Shown here one piece after another: positions 28,210 through 37,658 of a stretch of 64,000 nt of DNA (positions within the stretch are counted from its first letter, which is position 1; every line of letters starts with the position of its first letter). The stretch lies in NCBI RefSeq assembly GCF_014779795.1, contig NZ_JACXZS010000004.1, forward strand, positions 62,001 through 126,000, read 5' to 3'. The notes beneath the pieces are model-generated. The model saw only the letters and a program-made list of their open reading frames with translations, made no database searches and was not told the DNA's origin. The position numbers and the translations under genes are program-made. The DNA comes from Microbacterium helvum (GTDB lineage: Bacteria > Actinomycetota > Actinomycetes > Actinomycetales > Microbacteriaceae).

Positions 28210-30294
28210 ATGGTGAGCCCGGAGACCGTCGTCACTCATCCCGCCGCGGGTCTGCTCAGTGCCGGACTGGACGGGCTGGGCATCGAGCTCGTGCCGGGCG
28301 GTGCCCGCCTGCGCGTGTGGTCGGGGGCCGCCGACGCGGTCGAGCTCGTGGTGTTCGACGACACGGATCTGGACTGGATCACCGCCACCGAGCCGCTCTC
28401 GCCGGCAGGCGACGGCGTGTGGGAGATCACCTCGTCGCTGCTGCGTCCCGGGACGCCGTACGCGATACGGGTGGACGGGCCGCAGGGCGCCGGCAACACC
28501 TTCAACCGCGGGACGCTGCTGCTCGAGCCGTATACGAAAGGGCTCGTGCGCACCGGTTACGACGGCTGGCGCTCGGTCGTCGTCGAGGGGTCGTTCGACT
28601 GGGGCGCGTCGCGCAAGCCGGCCATCCCGCTCGATCGCACCGTGCTGTACGAAGGCCACGTGAAGGGCATGTCGAAGCGTCATCCCGAGCTGCCCGGGGC
28701 GCTGCGCGGCACGTACGCGGGGCTCGCGCATCCGGCGATGGTCCAGCACTTCCTCGACCTCGGGGTGACGAGCATCGAGCTGCTGCCCGTGCACGCGTTC
28801 GCCACAGAGCCCCGACTGCTGCAGCACGGCCTGGCCAACTACTGGGGCTACAACACCCTCAACTTCTTCACGCCGCACACCGCGTATGCGACGGAAGAGG
28901 CGCGCAGGCAGGGGCCGGAGGCCGTGCTGCGCGAGTTCAAGGGAATGGTGAAGCTGCTGCACGAGGCGGGGCTGGAGGTCATCCTCGACGTCGTCTACAA
29001 CCACACGGCGGAAGAAGGGCTGGGCGGACCGCGGTCGAGTCTTCGCGGCATCGACAACCGGGCCTACTACCGCCAGCAGGACGACGGCGCCTACATCGAC
29101 GTCACCGGGTGCGGCAACTCGCTCGACACGTCCACCGATGCCGCCGCCCGCCTCGTACTCGACTCGCTGCGCTACTGGTCCGACGAGGTGCAGATCGACG
29201 GCTTCCGCTTCGATCTCGCCGTGACGCTCGGCCGCGACGCGACGCATGAGTTCACGGCGCAGCATCCCCTCCTCCGTGCGATCATCGACGACCCCGCGCT
29301 GGCCGACGTCAAGAAGATCGCCGAGCCCTGGGACGTCGGCATGGGCGGCTGGCAGACGGGCGGCTTCGGCGACGGCTGGAGCGAGTGGAACGACCGCTAC
29401 CGCGACCGCGTCCGCAACTTCTGGCTGAGCGACGTCGACTACGCCCGCCGTGCGAACGTGTCGCCGGTCGGGATCGGCGGACTCGCGCACCGGCTGGCCG
29501 GCTCGGCGAACACCTTCGACGAGGCGCGCGGACCGCTCGCGGGCATCAACTTCGTCACCGCGCACGACGGGTTCACGCTGCGCGACCTGGTCTCGTACGA
29601 CGTCAAGCACAACCACGCCAACGGTGAGCACGGCCGCGACGGGGCCGACACCAACCGGTCCTTCAACCACGGCCTCGAGGGCCGCACCGGCGACCCGGCG
29701 ATCCTCGCGACGCGGCGCAAGGCCATGCGCAATCTGATCGGCACGCTGCTGCTGTCGGCCGGGGTGCCCATGATCACGGCGGGCGACGAGTACGCGCGCA
29801 CCCAGAACGGCAACAACAACGCCTACTGCCACGACTCCGACCTGACCTGGCTGCGCTGGGAGCACACGCCCTGGCAGCAGGACCTCTACGCCCACGTGCG
29901 GCATCTGCTGCGGCTGCGGCGAGAGAACCCCGCGCTGCGCCCGAGCCGGTTCGCGCGGCTCGGCGAGCACACGCCGTCCGCGTCGCTGATGGAGTGGTAC
30001 GACGAGCACGGCGAGACCATGTCGATCGAGCGCTGGACCGACCCCTCGCACCGCACGCTGCAGTATGTCGCGGCCTCCACCCCCGAATTCGAGGACTTCA
30101 ACCGGATCCTGCTCATGATCCACGGCACCGAGCGCCCCATCGACGTCACCCTTCCCGACGCCGACGGCGTGACCCGATACGTCTCGCTGTGGTCGAGCGC
30201 CGACGAGACACCCTCGGCAGACGGTGCCGTGTACGCCCCGGGAGACGTCGTGTCGCTCACGGGCACCTCGATGCACCTGTTCCGCGCCGAGTGA
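28210..30294 (+). CDS. glgX: Glycogen debranching enzyme GlgX (copy 1)
   Basis: 694 residues. An isoamylase-type GH13 enzyme that cleaves alpha-1,6 branches. An N-terminal CBM48-like domain (about 20-125) precedes the (beta/alpha)8 barrel with LLPVHAFATEP, VILDVVYNHTAE, the nucleophile D335 in GFRFDLAV, the acid/base E372 in IAEPWDVG and a third carboxylate in VTAHDGFTLRDLVSY. The C-terminal domain is a beta sandwich. It is followed in the same direction by glgE and glgB, which have their own promoter. A second, divergent copy lies at 54.5 kb. Confidence 0.95.
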   Translation: MVSPETVVTHPAAGLLSAGLDGLGIELVPGGARLRVWSGAADAVELVVFDDTDLDWITATEPLSPAGDGVWEITSSLLRPGTPYAIRVDGPQGAGNTFNRGTLLLEPYTKGLVRTGYDGWRSVVVEGSFDWGASRKPAIPLDRTVLYEGHVKGMSKRHPELPGALRGTYAGLAHPAMVQHFLDLGVTSIELLPVHAFATEPRLLQHGLANYWGYNTLNFFTPHTAYATEEARRQGPEAVLREFKGMVKLLHEAGLEVILDVVYNHTAEEGLGGPRSSLRGIDNRAYYRQQDDGAYIDVTGCGNSLDTSTDAAARLVLDSLRYWSDEVQIDGFRFDLAVTLGRDATHEFTAQHPLLRAIIDDPALADVKKIAEPWDVGMGGWQTGGFGDGWSEWNDRYRDRVRNFWLSDVDYARRANVSPVGIGGLAHRLAGSANTFDEARGPLAGINFVTAHDGFTLRDLVSYDVKHNHANGEHGRDGADTNRSFNHGLEGRTGDPAILATRRKAMRNLIGTLLLSAGVPMITAGDEYARTQNGNNNAYCHDSDLTWLRWEHTPWQQDLYAHVRHLLRLRRENPALRPSRFARLGEHTPSASLMEWYDEHGETMSIERWTDPSHRTLQYVAASTPEFEDFNRILLMIHGTERPIDVTLPDADGVTRYVSLWSSADETPSADGAVYAPGDVVSLTGTSMHLFRAE

Positions 30295-30353
30295 CAGCAC
30301 GCTTCGGTCACGTCGGTGACGCCAGCGCGCTGTCTTCCTGGCGACGGGGACGG

Positions 30354-30359
30354 TAGGTT
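30354..30359 (+). promoter_or_regulatory. -10 box (TAGGTT) of the glgE-glgB leaderless promoter
   Basis: TAGGTT 6 bases before GTG 30366. glgB then follows by translational coupling. Confidence 0.65.
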
Positions 30360-30365
30360 CGAGAC

Positions 30366-32450
30366 GTGGTCACGACGACGCGCTCCGCGCGCTCCCGCCC
30401 GTGGCGGAGCGCCTCGGCCCTCCCTGTCCGCGATGCCCGCGCCTGGCAGCCCGACCCCGACACGGTCGCCCGCCGGATACCGCTGGCCCAGCCGTTCCCG
30501 GCGGTGCCCTGGGGCGACTACCGGCCCACCGGGTACGAGGGCGAGGTGGTGCCGTTCCGCGTCACCGCGTTCCGCGAGGGGCACGACCGCATCGGGGTGC
30601 AGCTGCGGCTCTTCTCCCCCTCGGGCGACGAATCGCTGCACCGGCTCGCGCCGCTCGAGGACGGCTTCGACCGCTGGCAGACGCAGGTCGCCTTGCTCGA
30701 GCAAGGGGTCTGGCGCTTCCGGTTCGAATCCTTCGGCGACGACTTCGCGACCTGGCACCACGCGGCATCCGTCAAGATCGCGGCGGGGGTGGATGCTGCC
30801 CTCATGCGTGAGCTCGGCGCGCTGCTGTTCGAGCGCGCCGGTGCCGAGAAGGGCCGGCCTGCGGCCGAGAGGAAGGCGCTCGCGGTGGCGGCGGCATCCC
30901 TCCGCGACGCGGACCTCGACGACGACGGCGCGCTCACGGTCGTCGATGACCCCTCGCTGGCGGCGTACTTCCGCCAGCGGCCCGTGATGTCGCTCGTGAC
31001 GCTCGGCGCCGACCTCGAGCTGCTCGTCGAGCGGGAGCGCGCCGGTGTGGGCGCCTGGTACGAGTTCTTCCCGCGCTCGGAGGGTGCGAGGCGGCTCAAG
31101 GACGGGACGATCAAGAGCGGCACGTTCCGCACCGCTGCCAGACGGCTGCCCGCGGTGGCGCAGATGGGCTTCGACGTCGTCTACCTGCCGCCCATCCACC
31201 CCATCGGCACGCTCAATCGCAAGGGACCGAACAACACGCTCGACGCGGGTCCCGGCGACCCCGGCTCGCCGTGGGCGATCGGGTCCGCGGCCGGCGGCCA
31301 TGACGCGGTGCATCCGGACCTCGGCACGCTCGCGGACTTCCGTGCGTTCGTGCGCGCCGCGCGCGGCGAAGGGCTGGAGATCGCGCTCGACCTCGCGCTT
31401 CAGGCGGCGCCCGATCATCCGTGGGTCGCCGAGCACCCGGAGTGGTTCACGACGCTGCCGGACGGATCGATCGCCTACGCCGAGAACCCCCCGAAGAAGT
31501 ACCAGGACATCTACCCGGTCAACTTCGACAACGACCCTGTCGGCATCCGCGCGGAGGTGCTTAGGGTCGTGCGCCACTGGATCTCACAGGGCGTGCGCAT
31601 CTTCCGCGTGGACAACCCGCACACCAAGCCCCTGCAGTTCTGGGAATGGCTGATCCGCACGGTCACCGACGAGACGCCCGACGTCGTCTTCCTCGCCGAG
31701 GCCTTCACACGCCCCGCGCCGATGCAGAGCCTCGCGGCGGCGGGCTTCCAGCAGAGCTACACCTACTTCACGTGGCGCAACACCAAGGCCGAGCTCGAAG
31801 AGTTCCTCACGGGGCTCTCGCACTCCACCGACGCGTTCCTGCGGCCGAACCTGTTCGTCAACACGCCCGACATCCTCACCGAGTACCTGCAGTTCGGCGG
31901 TCGGCCCGCCTATCGCATCCGGGCCGCGATCGCGGCGACGGCGGCGCCCACCTACGGCGTCTACGCGGGCTACGAGCTGTACGAGAACGTCGCTCGACCG
32001 GGGTCGGAAGAGAACATCGACAACGAGAAGTACGAGTACAAGCTGCGCGACTGGGCGGGCGCGATCGAGCGCGGCGACTCGCTCGCCCCGTACCTGGCGA
32101 AGCTCAACGCCATCCGCAGCGCGCACCCCGCGCTGCGTCAGCTGCGCAACCTCAGCGTGCACTGGAGCGACGACGACGCGATCCTCGTCTACGTCAAGCA
32201 CCTCGACGCCGCGCTCTCCCCCGACGGCCGCAACGACACCGTGATCGTCGTCGTCAACACCGATCCGCATTCGGTGCGCCAGACGATGGTCCACCTCGAC
32301 ACCCGCGTATGGGGTGTCGAACCCGGCACGCCCTACGAGGTCGAGGATCTCGTGACGGGCGCCCGCTGGACGTGGGCCGAGCACAACTACGTCATGCTCG
32401 ACGCGTTCACCGAGCCGGTCCACATCCTGCACGTGAAGGAGTCCCGATGA
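30366..32450 (+). CDS. glgE: Alpha-1,4-glucan:maltose-1-phosphate maltosyltransferase GlgE
   Basis: 694 residues, GH13_3. Extends linear alpha-1,4-glucan with maltosyl units from maltose-1-phosphate. VVYLPPIHPIGTLNRKGPNN marks the GlgE subgroup. The nucleophile is D416 in FRVDNPHTKP and the general acid is E445 in FLAEAFTRP, 29 residues apart, the same spacing as in Streptomyces GlgE. A beta-sandwich domain is at the C-terminus. Its stop overlaps the glgB ATG (ATGA). No treS, pep2/mak or glgA/glgM that would make the donor is in the window. Confidence 0.97.
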   Translation: MVTTTRSARSRPWRSASALPVRDARAWQPDPDTVARRIPLAQPFPAVPWGDYRPTGYEGEVVPFRVTAFREGHDRIGVQLRLFSPSGDESLHRLAPLEDGFDRWQTQVALLEQGVWRFRFESFGDDFATWHHAASVKIAAGVDAALMRELGALLFERAGAEKGRPAAERKALAVAAASLRDADLDDDGALTVVDDPSLAAYFRQRPVMSLVTLGADLELLVERERAGVGAWYEFFPRSEGARRLKDGTIKSGTFRTAARRLPAVAQMGFDVVYLPPIHPIGTLNRKGPNNTLDAGPGDPGSPWAIGSAAGGHDAVHPDLGTLADFRAFVRAARGEGLEIALDLALQAAPDHPWVAEHPEWFTTLPDGSIAYAENPPKKYQDIYPVNFDNDPVGIRAEVLRVVRHWISQGVRIFRVDNPHTKPLQFWEWLIRTVTDETPDVVFLAEAFTRPAPMQSLAAAGFQQSYTYFTWRNTKAELEEFLTGLSHSTDAFLRPNLFVNTPDILTEYLQFGGRPAYRIRAAIAATAAPTYGVYAGYELYENVARPGSEENIDNEKYEYKLRDWAGAIERGDSLAPYLAKLNAIRSAHPALRQLRNLSVHWSDDDAILVYVKHLDAALSPDGRNDTVIVVVNTDPHSVRQTMVHLDTRVWGVEPGTPYEVEDLVTGARWTWAEHNYVMLDAFTEPVHILHVKESR

Positions 32451-34627
32451 CGACACCCTCCGACCAGCTCCTCGACGCCGTCGCCGCCGGCACTCACCAC
32501 GACCCGCACGCCGTGCTCGGCATCCACCCCGATACCGATGCGGAGGGCACCGCCACCTGGACGATCCGGGCCCGGCGTCCGCTGGCACGCAGCGTCACGG
32601 CGGTCTTCGACGACGGCACCCGCGTCCCGCTCGAGCACGTGCGCTCGGGCATCTGGGAGGGCACCCGAGCCGGTGCCCGCATCGCATACGAACTCACGGC
32701 GACCTATCCCCAGGGCCCCGACTACGTGGCGGACGACCCCTACCGGCATGAGCCGACGATCGGCGAGCTCGACCTGCACCTCATCGGCGAGGGCCGCCAC
32801 GAAGAGCTGTGGCGCGTGCTCGGCTCGCACGTGCGCGAGGATGACGGCAGCTCCGGGGTCTCGTTCGCGGTGTGGGCTCCCAACGCCCGCGCCGTGCGGG
32901 TCGTCGGCGACTTCAACGGATGGGACGGCCAGGGCCACGCGATGCGGTCGATGGGCGCCAGCGGCGTGTGGGAGCTGTTCATCCCGGGCCTCGGCCCCGG
33001 GACCGCGTACAAGTTCGAGATCCGCGGACGCGCCGGCGACTGGATGCTCAAGGCGGACCCGATGGCGCGCCTGGCCGAGGTTCCGCCCGCGACGGCGTCC
33101 GTGGTGGTCCACGCCTCGCACGCATGGGGCGACGGCGCGTGGCTCGCGGCTCGTGCGCAGAGCGCTCCGGTGTCGAAGCCGATGTCGGTCTACGAGCTGC
33201 ACTTCGGCTCCTGGCGGCAGGGACTGACGTACCGGGATGCCGCCGACCAGATCATCGAGTACGTCGCGGCGCACGGGTTCACGCATGTGGAGTTCCTGCC
33301 GCTGGCCGAGCACCCGTTCGGCGGCTCGTGGGGCTACCAGGTCACCGGCTACTACGCGCCGACGAGCCGCTACGGCCACCCCGACGATCTGCGATACCTC
33401 ATCGACCGGCTGCACCAGGCGGGCGTCGGCGTGATCATGGACTGGGTCCCGGGGCACTTCCCGAAGGACGCGTTCGCTCTGGCCCGCTTCGACGGCGAGC
33501 CGCTCTACGAACACCCCGATCCCCGGCGCGGCGAGCACAGGGACTGGGGCACGTACATCTTCGACTACGGCCGCAACGAGGTGCGCAACTTCCTCGTCGC
33601 GAACGCGCTGTACTGGTTCGAGGAGTTCCACGTCGACGGTCTGAGAGTGGATGCCGTCGCCTCGATGCTCTACCTGGACTACTCCCGCAGCGACGGCGAG
33701 TGGGAGCCGAACATCCACGGCGGGCGCGAGAACCTGGAGGCGATCCGCTTCCTGCAGGAGGTCAACGCCACCGCCTACAAGCGCTACCCCGGCATCGCGA
33801 TGATCGCGGAGGAGTCGACCAGCTTCCCCGGTGTGACCGCCCCCACGAGCCAGGCCGGACTCGGCTTCGGCTTCAAGTGGAACATGGGGTGGATGAACGA
33901 CTCGCTCGAGTACATCAAACGGGATCCGATCCACCGGTCGCACCATGAAGGCGAACTGTCGTTCTCGTTCGTCTACGCGTTCAGCGAGAACTACGTGCTG
34001 CCCATCAGCCACGACGAGGTCGTGCACGGCAAGGGCAGCCTGTTCGGGCGCATGCCGGGCGATCATTGGCAGAAGCTCGCGAACATGCGTGCGTTCCTGG
34101 CTTACATGTGGGGGCACCCGGGCAAGCAACTGCTGTTCATGGGCCAGGAGTTCGGCCAGCTGTCGGAGTGGTCCGAGGCCCGCTCGCTCGACTGGTGGCT
34201 GCTCGACCAGCCCAGCCATGCCGAGCTGCTGGGCTTCGTGGGCGCGCTGAACCGCGTCTATCGCGAGAACTCGCCGATGTGGTCACGCGACAGCGACGGT
34301 GCGGCGTTCACGCGTCTGGGAGCGCCCACGTGGAACCCGAACGTCATCGCCTTCGCGCGACGCGACTGGCACGGCAACACCGTGGTGGTCGCCGCGAACT
34401 TCTCGGGGACTCCGCTGCCGGCGTACGAGCTCGATCTTCCCGAGAGCGGCGTCTGGCACGAGATCCTGAACACCGATTCGCACGCGTACGGCGGGTCCGG
34501 TGTCGGCAACCTCGGCGTGGTGCACGCCGGCGAGGGTGGCCGGGCCACGCTCGTGCTGCCGCCACTGGGGGTGCTCTGGCTGCGCCACGAGACACCTGCG
34601 CACGTGCCTTCGCCCACCAAGGGCTGA
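32447..34627 (+). CDS. glgB: 1,4-alpha-glucan branching enzyme GlgB
   Basis: 726 residues. Adds alpha-1,6 branches to the GlgE product. Two CBM48 modules (N1 about 15-95; N2 about 125-225, with FAVWAPNARAVRVVGDFNGW), then the GH13_9 barrel with EFLPLAEHPFGGSWGYQ, the nucleophile D402 in LRVDAVASMLYLDYSR, the acid E455 in AEESTSFPGVT and LPISHDEVVHGKGS. The start ATG lies within the glgE stop, so GlgE and GlgB are made together, consistent with both acting on one glucan. Confidence 0.97.
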   Translation: MTTPSDQLLDAVAAGTHHDPHAVLGIHPDTDAEGTATWTIRARRPLARSVTAVFDDGTRVPLEHVRSGIWEGTRAGARIAYELTATYPQGPDYVADDPYRHEPTIGELDLHLIGEGRHEELWRVLGSHVREDDGSSGVSFAVWAPNARAVRVVGDFNGWDGQGHAMRSMGASGVWELFIPGLGPGTAYKFEIRGRAGDWMLKADPMARLAEVPPATASVVVHASHAWGDGAWLAARAQSAPVSKPMSVYELHFGSWRQGLTYRDAADQIIEYVAAHGFTHVEFLPLAEHPFGGSWGYQVTGYYAPTSRYGHPDDLRYLIDRLHQAGVGVIMDWVPGHFPKDAFALARFDGEPLYEHPDPRRGEHRDWGTYIFDYGRNEVRNFLVANALYWFEEFHVDGLRVDAVASMLYLDYSRSDGEWEPNIHGGRENLEAIRFLQEVNATAYKRYPGIAMIAEESTSFPGVTAPTSQAGLGFGFKWNMGWMNDSLEYIKRDPIHRSHHEGELSFSFVYAFSENYVLPISHDEVVHGKGSLFGRMPGDHWQKLANMRAFLAYMWGHPGKQLLFMGQEFGQLSEWSEARSLDWWLLDQPSHAELLGFVGALNRVYRENSPMWSRDSDGAAFTRLGAPTWNPNVIAFARRDWHGNTVVVAANFSGTPLPAYELDLPESGVWHEILNTDSHAYGGSGVGNLGVVHAGEGGRATLVLPPLGVLWLRHETPAHVPSPTKG

Positions 34628-34656
34628 GCTCGGCGCTGCCGGACAGTCCGCGATGC

Positions 34657-35610
34657 TCAGAAGAGCAGGGACGCGAGCCGCGCGCGGGCGGACGCGACGC
34701 GCGGGTCGGCGTCGCCGACCAGCGCGAACAGCTCCAGCAGACGCTCGCGCACCGGTCCGCAGTCGTCCGCGGGAAGCTGAGCGAAGAGATCGAGCAGGCG
34801 ACCGAACGCGTCGTCGACATGTCCGCCCGCGAGGTCGAGGTCGGCGACCGCCAGCTGCGCGGGCACATCGGTCGGCGCGGCCGCCGCGGCGGCCCGGGCC
34901 TCCTGCAGATCGAGGCCCTGCACACGATCGAGCAGACGCACCTGCCCGAGGCCGGCGCGCGCTTCCTCGTCTCGCGGATTCTCCGCCAGCGCCTTCTCGT
35001 ACGCGATGACGGCGCGGGCGTAATCGCCGGCCTCGATGGCGTCGTAGGCTTCGGCGTGGAGCGGTGGCAGCGGCGCCTCTTCGGGCTCGGACGGTGCTGC
35101 AGGTGCCTGTCCGTCAACGACGGCCGTGCCCGTGACGCCGTTCTGCGCCGCGACCTGAAGCAGCTGGGCGAACACGTCGCGCACCTGCTGCTCAGGCACG
35201 GCGCCGGTGAACAGCGGCACCGGCTGGCCCGCCACGAGCGCCACGACCATCGGGATCGACTGGGCGCGGAACGCCTGCGACAGCTGCGGGTTCGCGTCGA
35301 CGTCGACCTTGGCGAGAACGAGGCGACCGCCCAGCTCGGCGACGACCCGCTCGAGGACGGGGCTCAGCTGCTTGCACGGGCCGCACCACTCCGCCCAGAG
35401 GTCCACGACGATGGGCACGCTGCGCGAGAGCTCGAGCACCTGCGGGAATGTGTCGTCGGTGACGTCCAGAACAAGCGAGGGCACGGCGACAGCCGCACCC
35501 TCCGGGGCGGGAGCCGCTGAGTCGCCGGATGCACCGGGTGCGGGGCGATTGCGCAGCGACGACAGGTCGACCGCGCCGCGGACCGCGGCGCCGAGGGAGG
35601 GATCGCTCAA
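34657..35610 (-). CDS. Thioredoxin-domain protein with TPR-like tail (CnoX/YbbN-like)
   Basis: 317 residues. The start is TTG 35610, overlapping the upstream stop by 4 bases (TTGA). After a 40-residue disordered region comes a thioredoxin domain (about 45-150) with an intact WCGPC site (C76, C79). The rest is helical with tetratricopeptide-like repeats (AEAYDAIEAGDYARAVIAYE; NPRDEEARAGLGQVRLL), ending in a hydrophobic Leu/Phe tail. The layout is that of the holdase-redox chaperone CnoX/YbbN. It is coupled to the membrane protein gene upstream, but the two have no known link. Confidence 0.9.
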   Translation of the reverse strand: MSDPSLGAAVRGAVDLSSLRNRPAPGASGDSAAPAPEGAAVAVPSLVLDVTDDTFPQVLELSRSVPIVVDLWAEWCGPCKQLSPVLERVVAELGGRLVLAKVDVDANPQLSQAFRAQSIPMVVALVAGQPVPLFTGAVPEQQVRDVFAQLLQVAAQNGVTGTAVVDGQAPAAPSEPEEAPLPPLHAEAYDAIEAGDYARAVIAYEKALAENPRDEEARAGLGQVRLLDRVQGLDLQEARAAAAAAPTDVPAQLAVADLDLAGGHVDDAFGRLLDLFAQLPADDCGPVRERLLELFALVGDADPRVASARARLASLLF

Positions 35611-37487
35611 GGGATGACCTTCGCTTCGAGGATGGCGGACGAATACCCGAGGAGTCGGATCTTCTCATTCGATTCTGGCCCGGGGACGTAGAAGAACACC
35701 TGGTCGCTGTAGGTGGTCGTGGTTCCGGTCGCGGACTGCGTCGCACCCGCCAGCGCTGCCACGGTGGCGTTGTTCGTGATCACCGCGTCGGCGTTGGTCG
35801 GGGTCGCGGTATCGGTCTCGTCGATGTTCACGGCCACGATGGCACCGCTCTCGACCGTCTGCAGCGCGAACGGGGGCTGCACACCGGCGGTGGCCTTGAA
35901 CGCGAGGGTTCCGGTCTGGGCGGTGGTCATCGCCGTCTGGTTGAACTCTGCCAGGCGTCGCTCGCGGTCAGCCGCGATGCTCGTGCGGAGCTGGTCGCCG
36001 TCCGCCTCGAACAGCGAGTAGTACTCGCTCGCTTCGCCGTTGTCGATGATGTCTGCGTAGGCGGCCGCGACGTCCTGGGGAGCGAGCGTCAGGAACGGCG
36101 AGTCGGGCTCGACCTGCGCGGCGCCGATGTAGGTGGGCGCCAGTTTCGGCAGCGTCGTGGACGCCTCGAGGTTGGCGATGTACGACAGCCGGTAGTCCGA
36201 CCACGGGTCCGCCTGGGACATCACCATGATGCTCGAGGTCTTCGACTCCTCGTCGGCGCCGACCACGATCACCGAGCGGGGCCAGTCGTCGTACGCCTGA
36301 GGCAGGATGACGCTGAGCGGCTTGGCGTGGATCGGCTCCGGCACCTTGTAGTCGGCGATCTGCGAGCGGAGCTTGTAGTTGGTGTCGCGAGCCGCGAGCG
36401 CCGCGCCCGACATCCGCGTCTCGGCGAGGTCGCCGTCCATCGCCGCGTCGGCGTCGGCCACGGTGGCGGCGATGCGGGTGAGGATGCGCTCTGCCTGAGC
36501 CTTCGTGACAGCCGGCGCCTGCTGCCCCTTGGGAGCGATCACGCTCGCCGACGGACTCGGCGTCGGCGATGAGCCGAACTGGGGCCACGCGTCAGCCGAG
36601 CATCCGCTGAACAGCAGCGCGGAGACCGCCACAACAGGAACGACGGCGAACGCGCGTCGGCCGCTCGCGACGGCACGCCTCGTCGGCGGCTGGCTGCTGA
36701 TCACGCCCTTGTCGGCATCGTCGATCGTCGAGATGTCGATCGGCTCGGTCACCGGGAGCGGGAGGCCCTTGCGACGGGGACCGCGACGCCGGCGCACGTG
36801 ACGGATCCCCAGGATGTACAGGAAGACGCCGATGGCCATCAGGATGCCGCCGACGACGATGAGGGGGCCGGCCCAGGGGGTCGACGTCTGCAGCGGCCAC
36901 GTGACCGTGACCTTGCTGGGGGCCGGAGCGGTGCCGTCGGCGGCGACCAGGACGCTCATGCCCTCGGGGAGCTGCAGCGGGGCGATCAGCAGATCCGTCT
37001 GCGCGTACTCGTCGAGCCACAGGTCTGAGCCGGCGGGGTTGCGCCCCGCCACGGCGGCGTCAGCGCCCTCGGCGGGAGCAACGGCATCGCCGGCCGCGGC
37101 CGGGTCGGTGGTCGCAGCAGGGTCGGTGGTCGCAGCAGGGTCGGCCGGTTCGGGCTCGGTGGGCTCGGGCTCTACGAACGTCGTCTTGATCTTGCCGTTC
37201 TTGCCTACCGTCACCCGGTTGTAGGTCGCGTCGGCGAGCCAGTCCTGCATGTCGGAGGTCCGGCCGTACGACGCGAAGAGCTCGCCGTCGCCTTGTGCGC
37301 GGAGCGTCTGCGTGCCCGGCATCTGGTTCAGCACGGCGCCGTCGATCAGCATGTAGGGAGCCTCGTCTGCAGCCGAGATCGCCGCCGTCTCGGACTTGGG
37401 TCCCTCGAAGATCGTCCGTTGGGCGATGCCCGCACCGATCATCACGGTGGCGAGCACGAACGCAGCCACGGCCCACACGAAACGCAC
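35607..37487 (-). CDS. Large membrane-anchored protein with internal lipobox, function unknown
   Basis: 626 residues from GTG 37487, which has AAAGGG 6 bases upstream (a GTG at 37511 is also in frame). TM1 at about 4-25 (VWAVAAFVLATVMIGAGIAQ), an extracytoplasmic stretch with an Asp/Ala/Thr linker near 125-150 that includes an 18-bp tandem repeat, TM2 at about 203-228 (PLIVVGGILMAIGVFLYILG), then a basic loop (RRRRGPRRKG) and a third hydrophobic segment at about 278-296 ending LLFSGC, a lipobox-like motif with C296. A Ser/Pro linker and a C-terminal 300-residue domain would lie outside. It resembles a DUF4247/LpqB-like lipoprotein joined to a membrane protein; no family assigned. An internal GTG (36704) is a possible second start. 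Confidence 0.72.
   Translation of the reverse strand: MRFVWAVAAFVLATVMIGAGIAQRTIFEGPKSETAAISAADEAPYMLIDGAVLNQMPGTQTLRAQGDGELFASYGRTSDMQDWLADATYNRVTVGKNGKIKTTFVEPEPTEPEPADPAATTDPAATTDPAAAGDAVAPAEGADAAVAGRNPAGSDLWLDEYAQTDLLIAPLQLPEGMSVLVAADGTAPAPSKVTVTWPLQTSTPWAGPLIVVGGILMAIGVFLYILGIRHVRRRRGPRRKGLPLPVTEPIDISTIDDADKGVISSQPPTRRAVASGRRAFAVVPVVAVSALLFSGCSADAWPQFGSSPTPSPSASVIAPKGQQAPAVTKAQAERILTRIAATVADADAAMDGDLAETRMSGAALAARDTNYKLRSQIADYKVPEPIHAKPLSVILPQAYDDWPRSVIVVGADEESKTSSIMVMSQADPWSDYRLSYIANLEASTTLPKLAPTYIGAAQVEPDSPFLTLAPQDVAAAYADIIDNGEASEYYSLFEADGDQLRTSIAADRERRLAEFNQTAMTTAQTGTLAFKATAGVQPPFALQTVESGAIVAVNIDETDTATPTNADAVITNNATVAALAGATQSATGTTTTYSDQVFFYVPGPESNEKIRLLGYSSAILEAKVIP
37102..37137. repeat. 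18-bp direct tandem repeat (two copies) inside a coding linker
   Basis: Two adjacent identical 18-bp units, 37102-37119 and 37120-37137, coding for Pro-Ala-Ala-Thr-Thr-Asp on the minus strand. It lies in a low-complexity extracytoplasmic linker and is a place where copy number could vary between strains. Confidence 0.75.
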
Positions 37488-37658
37488 GAAGAAACCCTTT
37501 CCCGGGCGCACGGAGGCGTGCGGCCCTTCGATTCGACAGTTCAGACTAGCGAAAACGACCTGGGAGGCGCGTGGGAGGGTGCCGTTCCCGAGCCGGACGT
37601 CGCCGATGCGTATCCTGGGCGGACACCTATCGGCGACGCTGATCCAGAGGGGACCTCG

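Noticed and set aside
37081..37140. A repeat resembling a CRISPR-like or mobile-element end
   Set aside because: Two adjacent 18-bp units in frame with a protein linker, no spacer and no cas genes.
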